DNA of 64,000 bases. Origin: Emcibacter sp. SYSU 3D8 (lineage in GTDB: Bacteria; Pseudomonadota; Alphaproteobacteria; SMXS01). The position numbers were made by a program, and so were the translations under genes. Shown here piece by piece: positions 16,184-25,487 of this stretch. Position 1 is the stretch's first letter. Each line of letters opens with the position of its first letter. The notes beneath the pieces are model-generated. The model was given only the letters and a program-made list of their open reading frames with translations. It was not told the DNA's origin and searched no databases. The stretch is taken from assembly GCF_039655875.1 (NCBI RefSeq), contig NZ_JBBYXK010000003.1, forward strand, positions 248,001 through 312,000, in the 5' to 3' direction.

Positions 16184-17737
16184 TCAACCGACGCGGCTGG
16201 TCTGGTTCTTCCAGTAGGGCTCGCGCAACTCGCGCTTCAGGATCTTGCCCGATCCGGTGCGCGGAATGTCGTCGATGAAGTCCACCGAGCGCGGCACCTT
16301 GTAGCTGGCCATGTGTTCGCGGGCATAGGCGATCACCTCCGGCGGTGTCAGGCCGCTGCCGGGACGGGGCACGACGATGGCGTGGACGCTCTCGCCCCAT
16401 TCCTCGCTGGGGATGCCGAATACCGCAACGTCCATCACGTCGGGATGATGCTCGAGCGAATCCTCGATCTCGGCGGGATAGATGTTCATGCCGCCCGAGA
16501 TGATCATGTCCTTCTTGCGGTCGCAGATGTAATAGAAGCCTTCCTCGTCGAAATAGGCCACGTCACCCACGGTCTGCTTGTCGCCCTTGCGGTCCTTCAG
16601 GAACTGCTCGCGCGCCTTGTAATATTCGGTGAACACGCCCGGGCTGCGGATGAACAGCTCGCCCGGCGTGTGCGGCTTGGTCACCACGTTGCCGTCGTCA
16701 TCCAGCAGGAAAATCTCGACGCCCGGCGCGGGCTTGCCGCATGAGCCGGGCTTGGAAAGCTGGTATTCGGGCGTCAAAATGGTGTTCACCCCAAGCTCGG
16801 TCGAGCCATAGACCTCGAACAGCGACAGCGGCGGAAACCGGTCCAGATACATCTTCTTGAGCGCATAGGACCACGGCGCCGCGTTGGCGATCAGCACCCG
16901 CATGGAACTGACGTCGTATTTCGCGAACACGGCGTCATCGACCTGGCAGATGCGCCGGATCGGGGTCGGCGCCGAGAAGCTGGATGATACCTTGTACTTG
17001 TCCACCAGCCTCAGCCAGTCCTCGGCATCGAATTTCCGTTGCAGGATCACGGTCTGGCCCATGCCGAGCCCCATGCTCATGAACGACGACGGACCCGAGT
17101 GATAAAGCGGCCCGGTGGTGATGTAGATGTCGTCCGGCCGGTAGCCGATCAGTTCCATCAGCTTCATCGCCAGTTCGGCGTTGCCCATATTGTCGCGGTA
17201 GGCGCCCTTCGGCCGGCCGGTGGTGCCCGACGTATAGATCATGGAATTGGCCTGGCCGGGCAGCAGCCGGGGCATGATGGTCTCGGCCGTGGATTTCGCC
17301 ATCAGCGCGTCGGCGCTCAGCATGTCCTTGCCGGGCGGCCCGTCGAAGATGACGATCTGGCGCACCTTGGGGATATCCTTGCGGAGCTGCTCCAGCACCG
17401 GCACGAATTCGGCATCGGCAAAGATGAAGTCGGCATCCGAATTGTCGGCGATATAGGCGACTTCCTCGGGCGCGAGCCGGTAGTTCATCGGCACCGCGGT
17501 TGCCCCGCACTTGCGGCCGGCGGCCATCATGGCGACGATCCAGGGCGAGTTGCGGCCGAACCAGATGACCCGGTTCTTCGGCTCCAGCCCCAGCGCCAGG
17601 AAGGCATTGCCCAGCCGGTTGGCATTCTCCTCCAGCTCGGCATAGGTCCAGCGGATCAGCGTGCCGTCAGGCCGGTCGTCGATCACCGCGAGCTTGTCCG
17701 GCTGCGCGCGCGAGATATCGGTCAACGGATCGTTCAT
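16184..17737 (-). CDS. AMP-binding acyl-CoA synthetase
   Basis: 517 residues of the ANL superfamily. The ATP-binding loop is MIYTSGTTGRPKG, the A5 region YGSTELG, and the C-terminal catalytic lysine motif PRTGSGKILKREL. It forms an acyl-CoA via an acyl-adenylate, entering beta-oxidation-like degradation of a fatty, aromatic or steroid side-chain acid. It lies in an apparent minus-strand operon with two EthD proteins upstream and truncated haemoglobin downstream, opposite a divergent P450. The exact acid cannot be inferred. Confidence 0.92.
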   Translation of the reverse strand: MNDPLTDISRAQPDKLAVIDDRPDGTLIRWTYAELEENANRLGNAFLALGLEPKNRVIWFGRNSPWIVAMMAAGRKCGATAVPMNYRLAPEEVAYIADNSDADFIFADAEFVPVLEQLRKDIPKVRQIVIFDGPPGKDMLSADALMAKSTAETIMPRLLPGQANSMIYTSGTTGRPKGAYRDNMGNAELAMKLMELIGYRPDDIYITTGPLYHSGPSSFMSMGLGMGQTVILQRKFDAEDWLRLVDKYKVSSSFSAPTPIRRICQVDDAVFAKYDVSSMRVLIANAAPWSYALKKMYLDRFPPLSLFEVYGSTELGVNTILTPEYQLSKPGSCGKPAPGVEIFLLDDDGNVVTKPHTPGELFIRSPGVFTEYYKAREQFLKDRKGDKQTVGDVAYFDEEGFYYICDRKKDMIISGGMNIYPAEIEDSLEHHPDVMDVAVFGIPSEEWGESVHAIVVPRPGSGLTPPEVIAYAREHMASYKVPRSVDFIDDIPRTGSGKILKRELREPYWKNQTSRVG

Positions 17738-17815
17738 CGCCAGTTCCCCTTGTTACCGTGCGGTTCTTCCCCGGACGCAGCAGACCAGCAGGGACGGCGG
17801 ATCGTCAAGCCTCGA

Positions 17816-18394
17816 TCACGCCTTGATGACGAACTCCTTGACGATCATGACCTCGAGGCTTGCCGTATCCCGCATGGCCGGCGCGGCCGCATTGGCGACA
17901 CCGGGATTGGCGAACCAGCTGGAATCGTAGCCGCCGCAGAATGCCGGAGTGTCGCCGCGCAGGATGTTCCGCGTATAGCGCGCAACCGTCGGCATGGCGA
18001 AGACAGGCGGCACCTTGCCGGCCATGGTCCGCAAGGTCCGCAGGATCTTCATGCCCTCGCGCGGCCATTTGGCCTGCTTGACCAGCTTTTCGTCCACCGG
18101 CAGCACCACCTGGCTGTCCGGGTCGATGAACATGGCCTCCTGGAACGCCACTTCCTCCCAGAACGGCGAGCCGGGTTCGCGCACCAGCGCGTCGGCACTT
18201 TCCAGCCAGACCTCGGCGCAGCCGTGGAAGCGGGAGGCCGCGGTGAGTGTGCCGGGCAGCGGGTGATTCTGCACATAGCGCACCAGACCGGGCATCCTCA
18301 TCACCAGTTCGGCGTGGGTATCCACCCAGTAGTCGTGGAACTCGGCATGCCCGATGTCCGGGCGCTTGCGGAAGAATGAGGCGAATTTCAGCAT
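17816..18394 (-). CDS. Tandem EthD-domain protein, shorter copy
   Basis: 192 residues related to its upstream neighbour (MLKFASFFRKRPDI versus MLKAVEFFRKRPGM; both end in an EFVIKA/EHVIKA tail). The first EthD-like ferredoxin fold spans about 1-105. The second is about 30 residues shorter than in the paralogue and looks degenerate. EthD proteins accompany P450 systems, such as ethyl tert-butyl ether degradation, but their biochemical role is unclear. Its start overlaps the upstream stop by one base, so the two are co-translated. Confidence 0.82.
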   Translation of the reverse strand: MLKFASFFRKRPDIGHAEFHDYWVDTHAELVMRMPGLVRYVQNHPLPGTLTAASRFHGCAEVWLESADALVREPGSPFWEEVAFQEAMFIDPDSQVVLPVDEKLVKQAKWPREGMKILRTLRTMAGKVPPVFAMPTVARYTRNILRGDTPAFCGGYDSSWFANPGVANAAAPAMRDTASLEVMIVKEFVIKA

Positions 18395-19065
18395 CAGGCC
18401 TTGATCACATGTTCGGTCACCATCATGCGGATGGTCGCGGCATTATCCTTGAACGCCGGTTCGTCGGCGTCCACCGCCTTGTGCTCCGGTGTCGGGCCCG
18501 AGGCGCGCGCGTCGGCGAGGCTGTCAAACCAGGTGGCGCCGTACCCGTCGCAGAATATGGCGGCGCCCGACCTGTAGGCTCCTGCCTTCACATGATTCTG
18601 CACGTGCCGGCGCACTCCCGGAATCGCGGCAACCAGCGGGCCGTGTACATCCTTCCAGTGCCGCTGGAACGAGGCGACATCCATGCCCGGCTTGCGTGTC
18701 GCGGTCTTGATGCTTTTCACGCCGCTGCGTGGCCATTCGCCATCCAGAATGGTGTGCTCGTCGACGAGCAGCAGGGCCAGCGACGACCGGTCGATGAATT
18801 TCATCTCGTCGGCGACCACTTCGGGCCAATAGCTGCTGGCCATGTTCAGCTTCATCGCCTCGGCGTTCTCGAACCACACCTCGACCACGCCGTCATACAG
18901 CGGCTCGGCGCCGGCGCGCGTTTCGGGAAGCGGATGGTTCTGGGTGTAACGGACCAATCCCTGGAGGCCCATCACCACCCTGGAATGGTTGGCCAGCCAG
19001 TAGTCGTAGAATTCGTCATCGGGCATGCCCGGACGTTTCCGAAAGAACTCCACCGCCTTCAGCAT
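18394..19065 (-). CDS. Tandem EthD-domain protein, full copy
   Basis: I place the start at the ATG at 19065, preceded by GGGGAGA seven bases away, rather than at the longer frame beginning at 19125. That gives 223 residues with two EthD-like halves, about 1-105 and 115-223; each has an FRKRPG/FQRHW-type start and a GLVRYTQNH or GVRRHVQNH motif. It is first in the minus-strand operon and divergent from the P450, as expected for a P450 accessory gene. The internal duplication plus the neighbouring copy make four EthD-like units. Confidence 0.83.
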   Translation of the reverse strand: MLKAVEFFRKRPGMPDDEFYDYWLANHSRVVMGLQGLVRYTQNHPLPETRAGAEPLYDGVVEVWFENAEAMKLNMASSYWPEVVADEMKFIDRSSLALLLVDEHTILDGEWPRSGVKSIKTATRKPGMDVASFQRHWKDVHGPLVAAIPGVRRHVQNHVKAGAYRSGAAIFCDGYGATWFDSLADARASGPTPEHKAVDADEPAFKDNAATIRMMVTEHVIKA

Positions 19066-19232
19066 CGCATCGTCTCCCCGGTTCCCCTGTGCATTCCAGC
19101 ACGCGGGCACAATACGGTCACGCATGAATTTTCGTGGACTCGATACAGTGCCTGACGCATCCTTACCCCGGATGCGAGGGGAGCGCGACCGTGGGGATGG
19201 TGTGCGCTCCGTAGTTCAGCAAGGAGTACACA

Positions 19233-20528
19233 GTGACCGACGTCGAAGTGAACCGCATGGCCGACCCCATCCGGCCCGATTCCCCCGAAGAGGTGAACCT
19301 TCTCGACGTCGAGACCCAGGAATGCCCGTACCCCGCCTACAAGATGCTGCGCGACCAGGCGCCGATCTGGAAGGACCCGGTCACCGGCTTCTACACCGTC
19401 ACCCGTTATGAGGATCTGCGCCAGGTATTGATGGACACCGAGGCGTTCTCCAGCGACCGCAGCGTCGAGGACACCCGCATCAACACCGAGCGCTCCAGGC
19501 GCATGAAGCAGCTCTACGAGGAAAAGGGCTGGCTGCCGGCCGCGACCCTCGCCGCGCGCGACGATCCGGACCACCGCGCCCTGCGCAACCTGTTCGACAA
19601 GACCTTCCGCGCCGGCAAGATCAAGGAACTGGACGGCGACGTCGAGACGCTGGCCTACCGCCTGATCGACGCCTTCATCGAGGACGGCCACTGCGACTGG
19701 GTGCGCCAGTTCGCCGTGCCGCTGCCGCTGATCATCATCGGCCGCCAGATGGGCGCGAAGGAAGAGGACATCTGGCAGATCAAGGCGTGGACCGACGCCT
19801 GGGTCAAACGCCTCGGCATGATGCAGACCGAGGAGGAGGAACGCTGGTCGGTCGAGATGGAGCTGCAGCAGCAGCACTATTTCCAGCCGATCATCGAGCG
19901 GCTGCGCCGGGAGCCGGACAATTCGCTGCTGTCCGATCTGGTCAACACCTTCATTCCGGAATGGAACCGCACCCTCAACGAGAACGAGCTGCATGCCGAG
20001 CTTACCGGCGACACCTTCGTCGGCGGCTCGGAGACCAGCACCAACGCGCTGTCGGCCGGCATCATGCTGCTGGCCGAGGACAAGGACAGTTGGGTCAAGC
20101 TGAAGTCCGACCCGGGCAAGTACCTGAAGACTTTCAGCGAGGAGGTGCTGCGCCTGGAAGGCCCGGTGCAGGGCCTGTTCCGCGTCGCCGCCCGCGATAT
20201 CGAGATGCACGGCGTCACCATCCCGAAGGGCGCCGTCATCAATACCCGCTATGCCGCCGCCAACCGCGACGAGCGCCATTTCGAGAACCCGGACAAGCTG
20301 GACCTGGACCGCAAGAACGCCGGCAGTCACCTGGCGTTCGGCTCGGGCATCCATCACTGCCTGGGCGCGCCGCTGGCCCGCCGCGAACTGTACTGGGGCT
20401 TCAAGGCCTTCGTCGACAGGATCGACGACTTCTGGCTGGCGCCGGGCCGCAACAAGCTGCGTCACCAGCCGAACTTCTGCCTGCGGGCGCTCAAGGAACT
20501 TCACATCGAATTCACGCCTAGGAAATAG
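19233..20528 (+). CDS. Cytochrome P450
   Basis: 431 residues from a GTG with AAGGAG six bases upstream. The haem-binding signature FGSGIHHCLGAPLAR contains the axial Cys376; the I-helix oxygen-activation region is GGSETSTNA, and the K-helix ExxR is EEVLR. It is a soluble class I bacterial P450 that hydroxylates a hydrophobic substrate using electrons from a ferredoxin and reductase, neither of which is encoded nearby. It is followed 11 nt later by an AhpD-like gene and is divergent from EthD and acyl-CoA ligase genes, suggesting a degradation pathway. Confidence 0.96.
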   Translation: MTDVEVNRMADPIRPDSPEEVNLLDVETQECPYPAYKMLRDQAPIWKDPVTGFYTVTRYEDLRQVLMDTEAFSSDRSVEDTRINTERSRRMKQLYEEKGWLPAATLAARDDPDHRALRNLFDKTFRAGKIKELDGDVETLAYRLIDAFIEDGHCDWVRQFAVPLPLIIIGRQMGAKEEDIWQIKAWTDAWVKRLGMMQTEEEERWSVEMELQQQHYFQPIIERLRREPDNSLLSDLVNTFIPEWNRTLNENELHAELTGDTFVGGSETSTNALSAGIMLLAEDKDSWVKLKSDPGKYLKTFSEEVLRLEGPVQGLFRVAARDIEMHGVTIPKGAVINTRYAAANRDERHFENPDKLDLDRKNAGSHLAFGSGIHHCLGAPLARRELYWGFKAFVDRIDDFWLAPGRNKLRHQPNFCLRALKELHIEFTPRK

Positions 20529-20539
20529 GAGCCGAACCA

Positions 20540-21130
20540 ATGACCCGAGTTGCCAAGGTCGAGATCGAGAACTGGGATCCGGAACTGCGCGCCATGACCC
20601 GCGCCGACGAGGCGACGCCTCTGGAACAGGGCCTGATGCGCATCTTCGCCAATGTCCCCGAGCTGGCGAAGGCCTTTGTCGGGTTCGGCGGGGCGATGAA
20701 GCGCACCCGCACATTGTCGCCGCGGCTGGTCGAACTGGTGCGCCTGCGCGTTGCCTTCCACAACCAGTGCCGGTCGTGCATGGCGATCCGCTACACCGAG
20801 GCCGCCAATGACGGCGTCACCGAGGATCTGGTGTGCTCGCTGGAGCGTCCGGCCGAGGCCGCCAACCTTACCGAGGCGGAAAAGGCCGCCATCGATTATG
20901 GCGAGCGTTTCGCCACCAACCATCTGTCGATCGACGACGCGGTCTACGACAATCTGCGCAAGCACTTCACCGAGGCGCAGATCGTCGAGCTGGGCACCAC
21001 GGTGGCGTTCTTCGTCGGCTTCGGCCGTCTCGCCGCCACCTGGCACATGGTCGAGGAACTGCCGAAGACCTTCCAGGAGAGTGACGAGGTCATCGCCCCC
21101 TGGAAGCAGGAAGCCATTCTGGTCCGATAA
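20540..21130 (+). CDS. Carboxymuconolactone decarboxylase/AhpD-family protein
   Basis: 196 residues. The AhpD-type redox motif is Cys77-x-x-Cys80 in QCRSCMAIRY, and the helical pattern of the CMD fold continues through AAIDYGERFA and LGTTVAFFVGFGRLAATW. Members act as decarboxylases, hydroperoxide reductases or gamma-lactone enzymes. The CxxC favours a redox role. A TAGGAG ribosome site precedes the ATG. It is co-transcribed with the P450 and may handle its product or protect it from peroxide. Confidence 0.85.
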   Translation: MTRVAKVEIENWDPELRAMTRADEATPLEQGLMRIFANVPELAKAFVGFGGAMKRTRTLSPRLVELVRLRVAFHNQCRSCMAIRYTEAANDGVTEDLVCSLERPAEAANLTEAEKAAIDYGERFATNHLSIDDAVYDNLRKHFTEAQIVELGTTVAFFVGFGRLAATWHMVEELPKTFQESDEVIAPWKQEAILVR

Positions 21131-21217
21131 AGCGGTATTCCATCGGCTCCGTTCCTGCCATGCTCGTCTTGCTGGAAATAGCCAGTGGGACGAGCGGCTT
21201 GGGGACGCGCGGAGCCG

Positions 21218-22393
21218 ATGAAGACGTTTCGCAGAATTTCATTTGTCTGTCTGGGATTGTTTCTGCTCGCCGCAGTGGGTGCGGTGCTCACAGCTGCATT
21301 CCTGATCCGACCTTATCATCCGATGTTGGCGGACGAGCCGCTTGCTGGCCGCATTATCGACGGTAAATCCGCCGCTGGAAGGATATGGCTGGTCGGTGGC
21401 ATCGGCCCTGTGAAGTCGCTGATCTCGCTTGACCACAATCTGACACATCTGGCGTCGCATTATGGCCGGGGTGTCGTTGCGATTAGTGATGGCGAAGGCG
21501 GACCTTGGGTTCTGCTAGTACGGGATATCCCGAATTGGTTGTTCTACCGTGGCGGTGCTTTTCAGGTTCGGGTACGCGTCGACCGATGGAATGGTGACCG
21601 CTTCCTGCCCGGCGCTTGGGTGCGGCTTGGCAAAATGGAGGTGCCGATTGGCGTGGTCGTCGACGATGGCGCCCCCGTTGTCCTGACCAGCAACGCCCTC
21701 TACGCCTCATCCGGAGCCGGGTGGAAGCGAACGGCGCTCAAAGGTGCCGTGCTGCGCGTCGGATCCGGGTTTCATTTTGATTCTCAAGTGACGCCGCGTG
21801 ATGACAGCGTCATCTATGCCGGGAGCAATCTAGGTGAGTGGGGTGGCGGCATCCAGCGTATAGATATTGCCACCGGTATCGTCACCGAAACTGGAGAGAC
21901 CAGTCCAGTTACCGGTTTGGCAGCGGATCGCGAGCGCAGCGATTGCGTTCTGGCTGCCGTAGGCCTCAGGCATTTTGGTGAACATGGCCGCGTGGTCCGC
22001 GTCTGTCCCGACGGTATGGAAGTCGTTCTGGAGAGAAAGCATAAGGAACTGTCCGGCACCCTTGTAGATGAGTGGTCCGAGGCAATGTCCGGTATCGCGG
22101 TCACCGACGGCGAGTTCTGGACCTCGACCTACGAGAGCACGTTCACGCAGGAATTGCTGCCGAGCGATCCGGCTTCGAAATCGAAATCCTATCTCGTCCG
22201 GGAAGACCGCCGTCGGCACGTTCTATACCGGCTCGGCGCAGGGCAGGTCGCGCGATATCAAATGCCGAAACCGGCGAGCGCAAATGGGCTGTACGTCGCC
22301 CGCCCACATCCTAAGGTCCTCGTGATCGCAACGAACATCAAGGGACCTTTGGAAAAGGGGCGCTTCAAGCCCCTGCTGATCGCCCTCGACTAG
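21218..22393 (+). CDS. Membrane-anchored or exported protein of unknown function, probable beta-propeller
   Basis: I choose the ATG at 21218, which places a clean hydrophobic segment (VCLGLFLLAAVGAVLTAAFLI) at the N-terminus; the upstream GTG at 21185 is less likely. The 391-residue product shows recurring strand-rich units such as VVAISDGEGGPWVLL, VVLTSNALYASSGAGWKR and VIYAGSNLGEWGGGIQRID, like the blades of a propeller. I do not recognise a family. Its codon usage is visibly more AT-tolerant than that of its neighbours, a possible sign of later acquisition. It converges on galE with a 4-bp overlap of stops. Confidence 0.6.
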   Translation: MKTFRRISFVCLGLFLLAAVGAVLTAAFLIRPYHPMLADEPLAGRIIDGKSAAGRIWLVGGIGPVKSLISLDHNLTHLASHYGRGVVAISDGEGGPWVLLVRDIPNWLFYRGGAFQVRVRVDRWNGDRFLPGAWVRLGKMEVPIGVVVDDGAPVVLTSNALYASSGAGWKRTALKGAVLRVGSGFHFDSQVTPRDDSVIYAGSNLGEWGGGIQRIDIATGIVTETGETSPVTGLAADRERSDCVLAAVGLRHFGEHGRVVRVCPDGMEVVLERKHKELSGTLVDEWSEAMSGIAVTDGEFWTSTYESTFTQELLPSDPASKSKSYLVREDRRRHVLYRLGAGQVARYQMPKPASANGLYVARPHPKVLVIATNIKGPLEKGRFKPLLIALD

Positions 22394-23394
22394 CCCAGCC
22401 CAACCCGCTTGCGCTCCCAGTCGAGCGCTGTCTTCACGATCAACTCCAGGTCGTCATGCTCGGGCTGCCAGCCCAGCAGGCCACGGATGCGGCTGGCCTC
22501 GGCCACCAGCTCGGCCACGTCGCCGGCGCGCCGCGGCGCCATCTCGATCGGTATCTTCCGGTTCGACACCCGCTCCAGCGCCCCGATCACCTGTTTTACG
22601 GAACTGCCCCTGCCATAGCCGCAATTCAGCACCTGGCTGTCGCCGCCGCCGCGCAGATAATCGAGGGCGCGCACATGGGCGTTGGCCAGGTCGACCACAT
22701 GGATATAGTCGCGCACGCCGGTGCCGTCGCTGGTGGGGTAATCGCCGCCGAAGATCGCCAGTCTGTCGCGCTGGCCGGTCAGCGTCTCCACCGCCAGCTT
22801 GATCAGGTGGGTGGCGTTTCTCGACGCCTGGCCGCGCCGTCCCTGCAAATCCGCGCCCGCCACGTTGAAATAGCGCAGCGCCACATAGCGCAGGCTGTGG
22901 GCGGCTGCCGTGTCGCGCAGCATCCATTCCGACATCAGCTTGGATGACCCATAGGGCGAGATCGGCAGGGTTGGGGCGTTCTCGGGCACGGGGACGAGCG
23001 TTGTGTCGCCATAGACCGCCGCCGTCGATGAGAAGATGAACCGATCGACGCCGTTTTCGACGCAGGCCTGCAGCAGTCCGTGCGTGTTGATTGTGTTGTT
23101 CCGATAGTAGGCCAGCGGATCGGCGACGGATTCCGGCACCACGATCGAACCGGCGAAGTGCAGCACCGCGTCGATACCGTCGGCCAGGATCTCCGCCAGC
23201 AAGGTCCGGTCGGCCAGGTCGCCCTCGATGAACCGGGCGCCGCCGGGCGCCATCGCCCTGTCGCCGTTCGACAGGTTATCGAGGATAAGGACCTCGTTGC
23301 CGGCATCCAGCAATTGCTGGGCCGTATGGCTGCCGATATAGCCTGCGCCGCCGGTGACGAGGACCTTGGCGCTGATGCCGCTGTCTGAAGACAA
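22390..23394 (-). CDS. galE: UDP-glucose 4-epimerase
   Basis: 334 residues. GGAGYIGSH is the NAD-binding motif, SSTAAVYG holds the catalytic Ser/Thr and YGSSK the catalytic Tyr/Lys. The enzyme interconverts UDP-glucose and UDP-galactose and supplies galactose for surface polysaccharide. The first suitable start codon in frame is TTG at 23394. It is divergent from the outer-membrane barrel gene and marks the left edge of the exopolysaccharide locus, although NDP-sugar epimerases with other substrates share the motifs. Confidence 0.93.
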   Translation of the reverse strand: MSSDSGISAKVLVTGGAGYIGSHTAQQLLDAGNEVLILDNLSNGDRAMAPGGARFIEGDLADRTLLAEILADGIDAVLHFAGSIVVPESVADPLAYYRNNTINTHGLLQACVENGVDRFIFSSTAAVYGDTTLVPVPENAPTLPISPYGSSKLMSEWMLRDTAAAHSLRYVALRYFNVAGADLQGRRGQASRNATHLIKLAVETLTGQRDRLAIFGGDYPTSDGTGVRDYIHVVDLANAHVRALDYLRGGGDSQVLNCGYGRGSSVKQVIGALERVSNRKIPIEMAPRRAGDVAELVAEASRIRGLLGWQPEHDDLELIVKTALDWERKRVGLG

Positions 23395-23612
23395 ATCTGT
23401 TCATCCATGTGTCCGTGGTGTGGCAACGCACAGTGACATGCGCCGTGGAATCCAATATGTATCGTATCAACGAACACTGCCGATAGCAGGGTTTGTCAGG
23501 GCCAGTGTGTGATCGTGCGTGCCGCAGGCAATGCGCGAACCAGCCGGATGGGACCCCAGCGCGGGCCTTCCGCGGGCCTGACGCCGGCGGGTGGTGGGCA
23601 AGGGGGTCCGGA

Positions 23613-24911
23613 ATGTCGACAGCGGCTGGGTTTGGAATGACGGTGGCAAAGGGTGCCATTTGGCGTGTTGCCGCGGCCATGACCATCCTGTCAGCCGGTG
23701 TCGTTGCGCCGACCGGCGCCGTCGCCGTCGAGTTTGGCAAGGCGGTGATCGACGAAACCGTGCAGGGCCGGGTGCACCGGGGCTATGAGGCCATCGGCAT
23801 CAGGGCGGGCAGTTTCATGTTCTATCCGGCCCTGGATGTGCGCGGCGAATACAACGACAACATCTATGCCACACGCGGCGCGAAGGTCGATGATGTCATC
23901 GCCATCGTCAAGCCGCAGATCACGGGCCGCTCGCTCTGGCAGCGTCACTCGCTCACCATGACCGCCTATGGCGATTTCGGCATCTATACGAGCAATTCCA
24001 GCGAGAATTACGAGGATGCCGGCGTAACCACGGAAGGCCGCATCGATATCGCCGAGCACAGCCAGTTGACGGCGAGACTGGCGGCGCAACGTGACCACGA
24101 GCGGCGGGATTCGCCGGATGACGCCCGCGGTATCAACCCCACGATTTACTACCGCCTGTCACCGGAGTTGCGCTTCGAGCAGCGCGTCAACCGCATGGCG
24201 TTCCGGATCAAGAGCACCCTCGACTACCTGGATTTCAATGACGTTGAATCCAGCACGGGCGTGATCATCGACGAGGACGACCGCGACCGGCTGACATGGA
24301 CGCTGGAAGGCCGCGCCGGATACGACGTTTCCGAAAACGTGCAGGTCTATGTCAGCGGGCTGATGGACCGGCGCACCTATGACGAGGCATTCGACGACAA
24401 CGGATTCCAGAGGAATTCGAAGGGATTTGGCGTTTTCGGCGGGGTCATCGTCGAGATTACCGGCACCATTTCGGCCGAAGGCTATGTCGGCTACCGAAGC
24501 CAGTCGTTCAAGGATATGGCCCTGGTCGATATCGACGGCGTGGCAGGCGGCCTGAATTTCATCTGGGCGCCGACCAAGCTGACGACAGTCACGATCAGCG
24601 GCGAACGGACCGTCGAGGAAACAACGCTTGTCGGGAGTACCGCGTCGCTCAACACGTCGTTCGGCTTGACAGTGGACCACGAGCTGCGCCGCAACCTTGT
24701 GATAACGTTGTCGGGCGGATATTTGAACCGGCACTACGAGGGCATTGCGCGCGACGACGACAATTGGCGGGGAGGCCTCGGCATGCAATACCTCATCAGC
24801 CGTCACTTCCGGTTGCGGGCAGGGTACAATTACAATTCCCGCCGCTCCAACGTGTTCGGCAACGGCTATGACACAAACACCGCTTATGTGAACCTTCATG
24901 TGGACTACTGA
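23613..24911 (+). CDS. Outer-membrane beta-barrel protein of an exopolysaccharide locus (BBP2-like)
   Basis: The start is the ATG at 23613 (AAGGGGG six bases upstream), giving 432 residues with a long signal peptide ending near GAVAV. The rest alternates short amphipathic strands with tight turns, for example VRGEYNDNIYATRG, HSLTMTAYGDFGIY, LRAGYNYNSRRSN, and it ends in the aromatic VNLHVDY typical of outer-membrane barrels. Such barrels occur beside wza/wzc genes in proteobacteria. With the adjacent OPX protein being short and lacking a lipobox, this barrel is the best candidate for the outer-membrane export pore. Confidence 0.82.
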   Translation: MSTAAGFGMTVAKGAIWRVAAAMTILSAGVVAPTGAVAVEFGKAVIDETVQGRVHRGYEAIGIRAGSFMFYPALDVRGEYNDNIYATRGAKVDDVIAIVKPQITGRSLWQRHSLTMTAYGDFGIYTSNSSENYEDAGVTTEGRIDIAEHSQLTARLAAQRDHERRDSPDDARGINPTIYYRLSPELRFEQRVNRMAFRIKSTLDYLDFNDVESSTGVIIDEDDRDRLTWTLEGRAGYDVSENVQVYVSGLMDRRTYDEAFDDNGFQRNSKGFGVFGGVIVEITGTISAEGYVGYRSQSFKDMALVDIDGVAGGLNFIWAPTKLTTVTISGERTVEETTLVGSTASLNTSFGLTVDHELRRNLVITLSGGYLNRHYEGIARDDDNWRGGLGMQYLISRHFRLRAGYNYNSRRSNVFGNGYDTNTAYVNLHVDY

Positions 24912-24921
24912 AAATGCAACC

Positions 24922-25485
24922 ATGCCCCGGCCGATGCGCGGACTGTTCCTGACCGCCGCGGCGGCTATCGCCGTTCTTTTCGCTGTGATCGCCGCGCCAG
25001 CCAGCGCGCAGCCGGCCGATGTCACGCACCAATACATCCTGGGCCCCGGCGACCAGATCCGCCTTACGGTATTCGGCGAGAGCGATCTCTCGGGCGAATT
25101 CAAGGTTGGCGACGATGGCATGGTCTCGTTGCCTCTGATCGGCCAGATCGCGGCGAAGGGGCTGACCCCGGCCGCGCTCGAACAGACCATCAGCGACAAG
25201 CTCACGCCGGACTACGTCAAGAATCCGAACGTCAATGTCGAGGTGATGAGCTATCGGCCCTTCTTCATCATCGGCGAAGTGAACAAGCCCGGAAGCTATC
25301 CCTACCAGAGCGGCATGACCGCGCTCGAGGCGGTGGCACTGGCGGGCGGGTTTACCTACCGCGCCAAGACCGAGCAGGTCCTGATCAAACGCTCCGTGGG
25401 GACCGCGTCCGGCGAAGATCTGCAGCCTATCGAGACGACTGTCATGCCCGGCGATGTCATCAAGGTTCGCGAGCGGTACTTCTGA
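24922..25485 (+). CDS. Short polysaccharide export (OPX, GumB/Wza-like) protein
   Basis: I use the ATG at 24922, which starts a standard signal peptide (cleavage near PASAQP). The mature ~165 residues hold the polysaccharide-export domain (YILGPGDQIRLTVFGES) and one SLBB domain (FFIIGEVNKPGSYPYQSGMTALEAV). E. coli Wza has about 380 residues, a lipid anchor and a C-terminal outer-membrane helix; this protein lacks all three, so it is probably a periplasmic OPX. It follows the barrel gene by 10 nt. Confidence 0.92.
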   Translation: MPRPMRGLFLTAAAAIAVLFAVIAAPASAQPADVTHQYILGPGDQIRLTVFGESDLSGEFKVGDDGMVSLPLIGQIAAKGLTPAALEQTISDKLTPDYVKNPNVNVEVMSYRPFFIIGEVNKPGSYPYQSGMTALEAVALAGGFTYRAKTEQVLIKRSVGTASGEDLQPIETTVMPGDVIKVRERYF

Positions 25486-25487
25486 TC

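Noticed and set aside
23470-23612. Possible second c-di-GMP riboswitch before the outer-membrane barrel gene
   Set aside because: Fragments such as GGCAATGCG and GGGACC look similar, but the GACGCAAAGCC and GTAGCGGGG blocks are missing.
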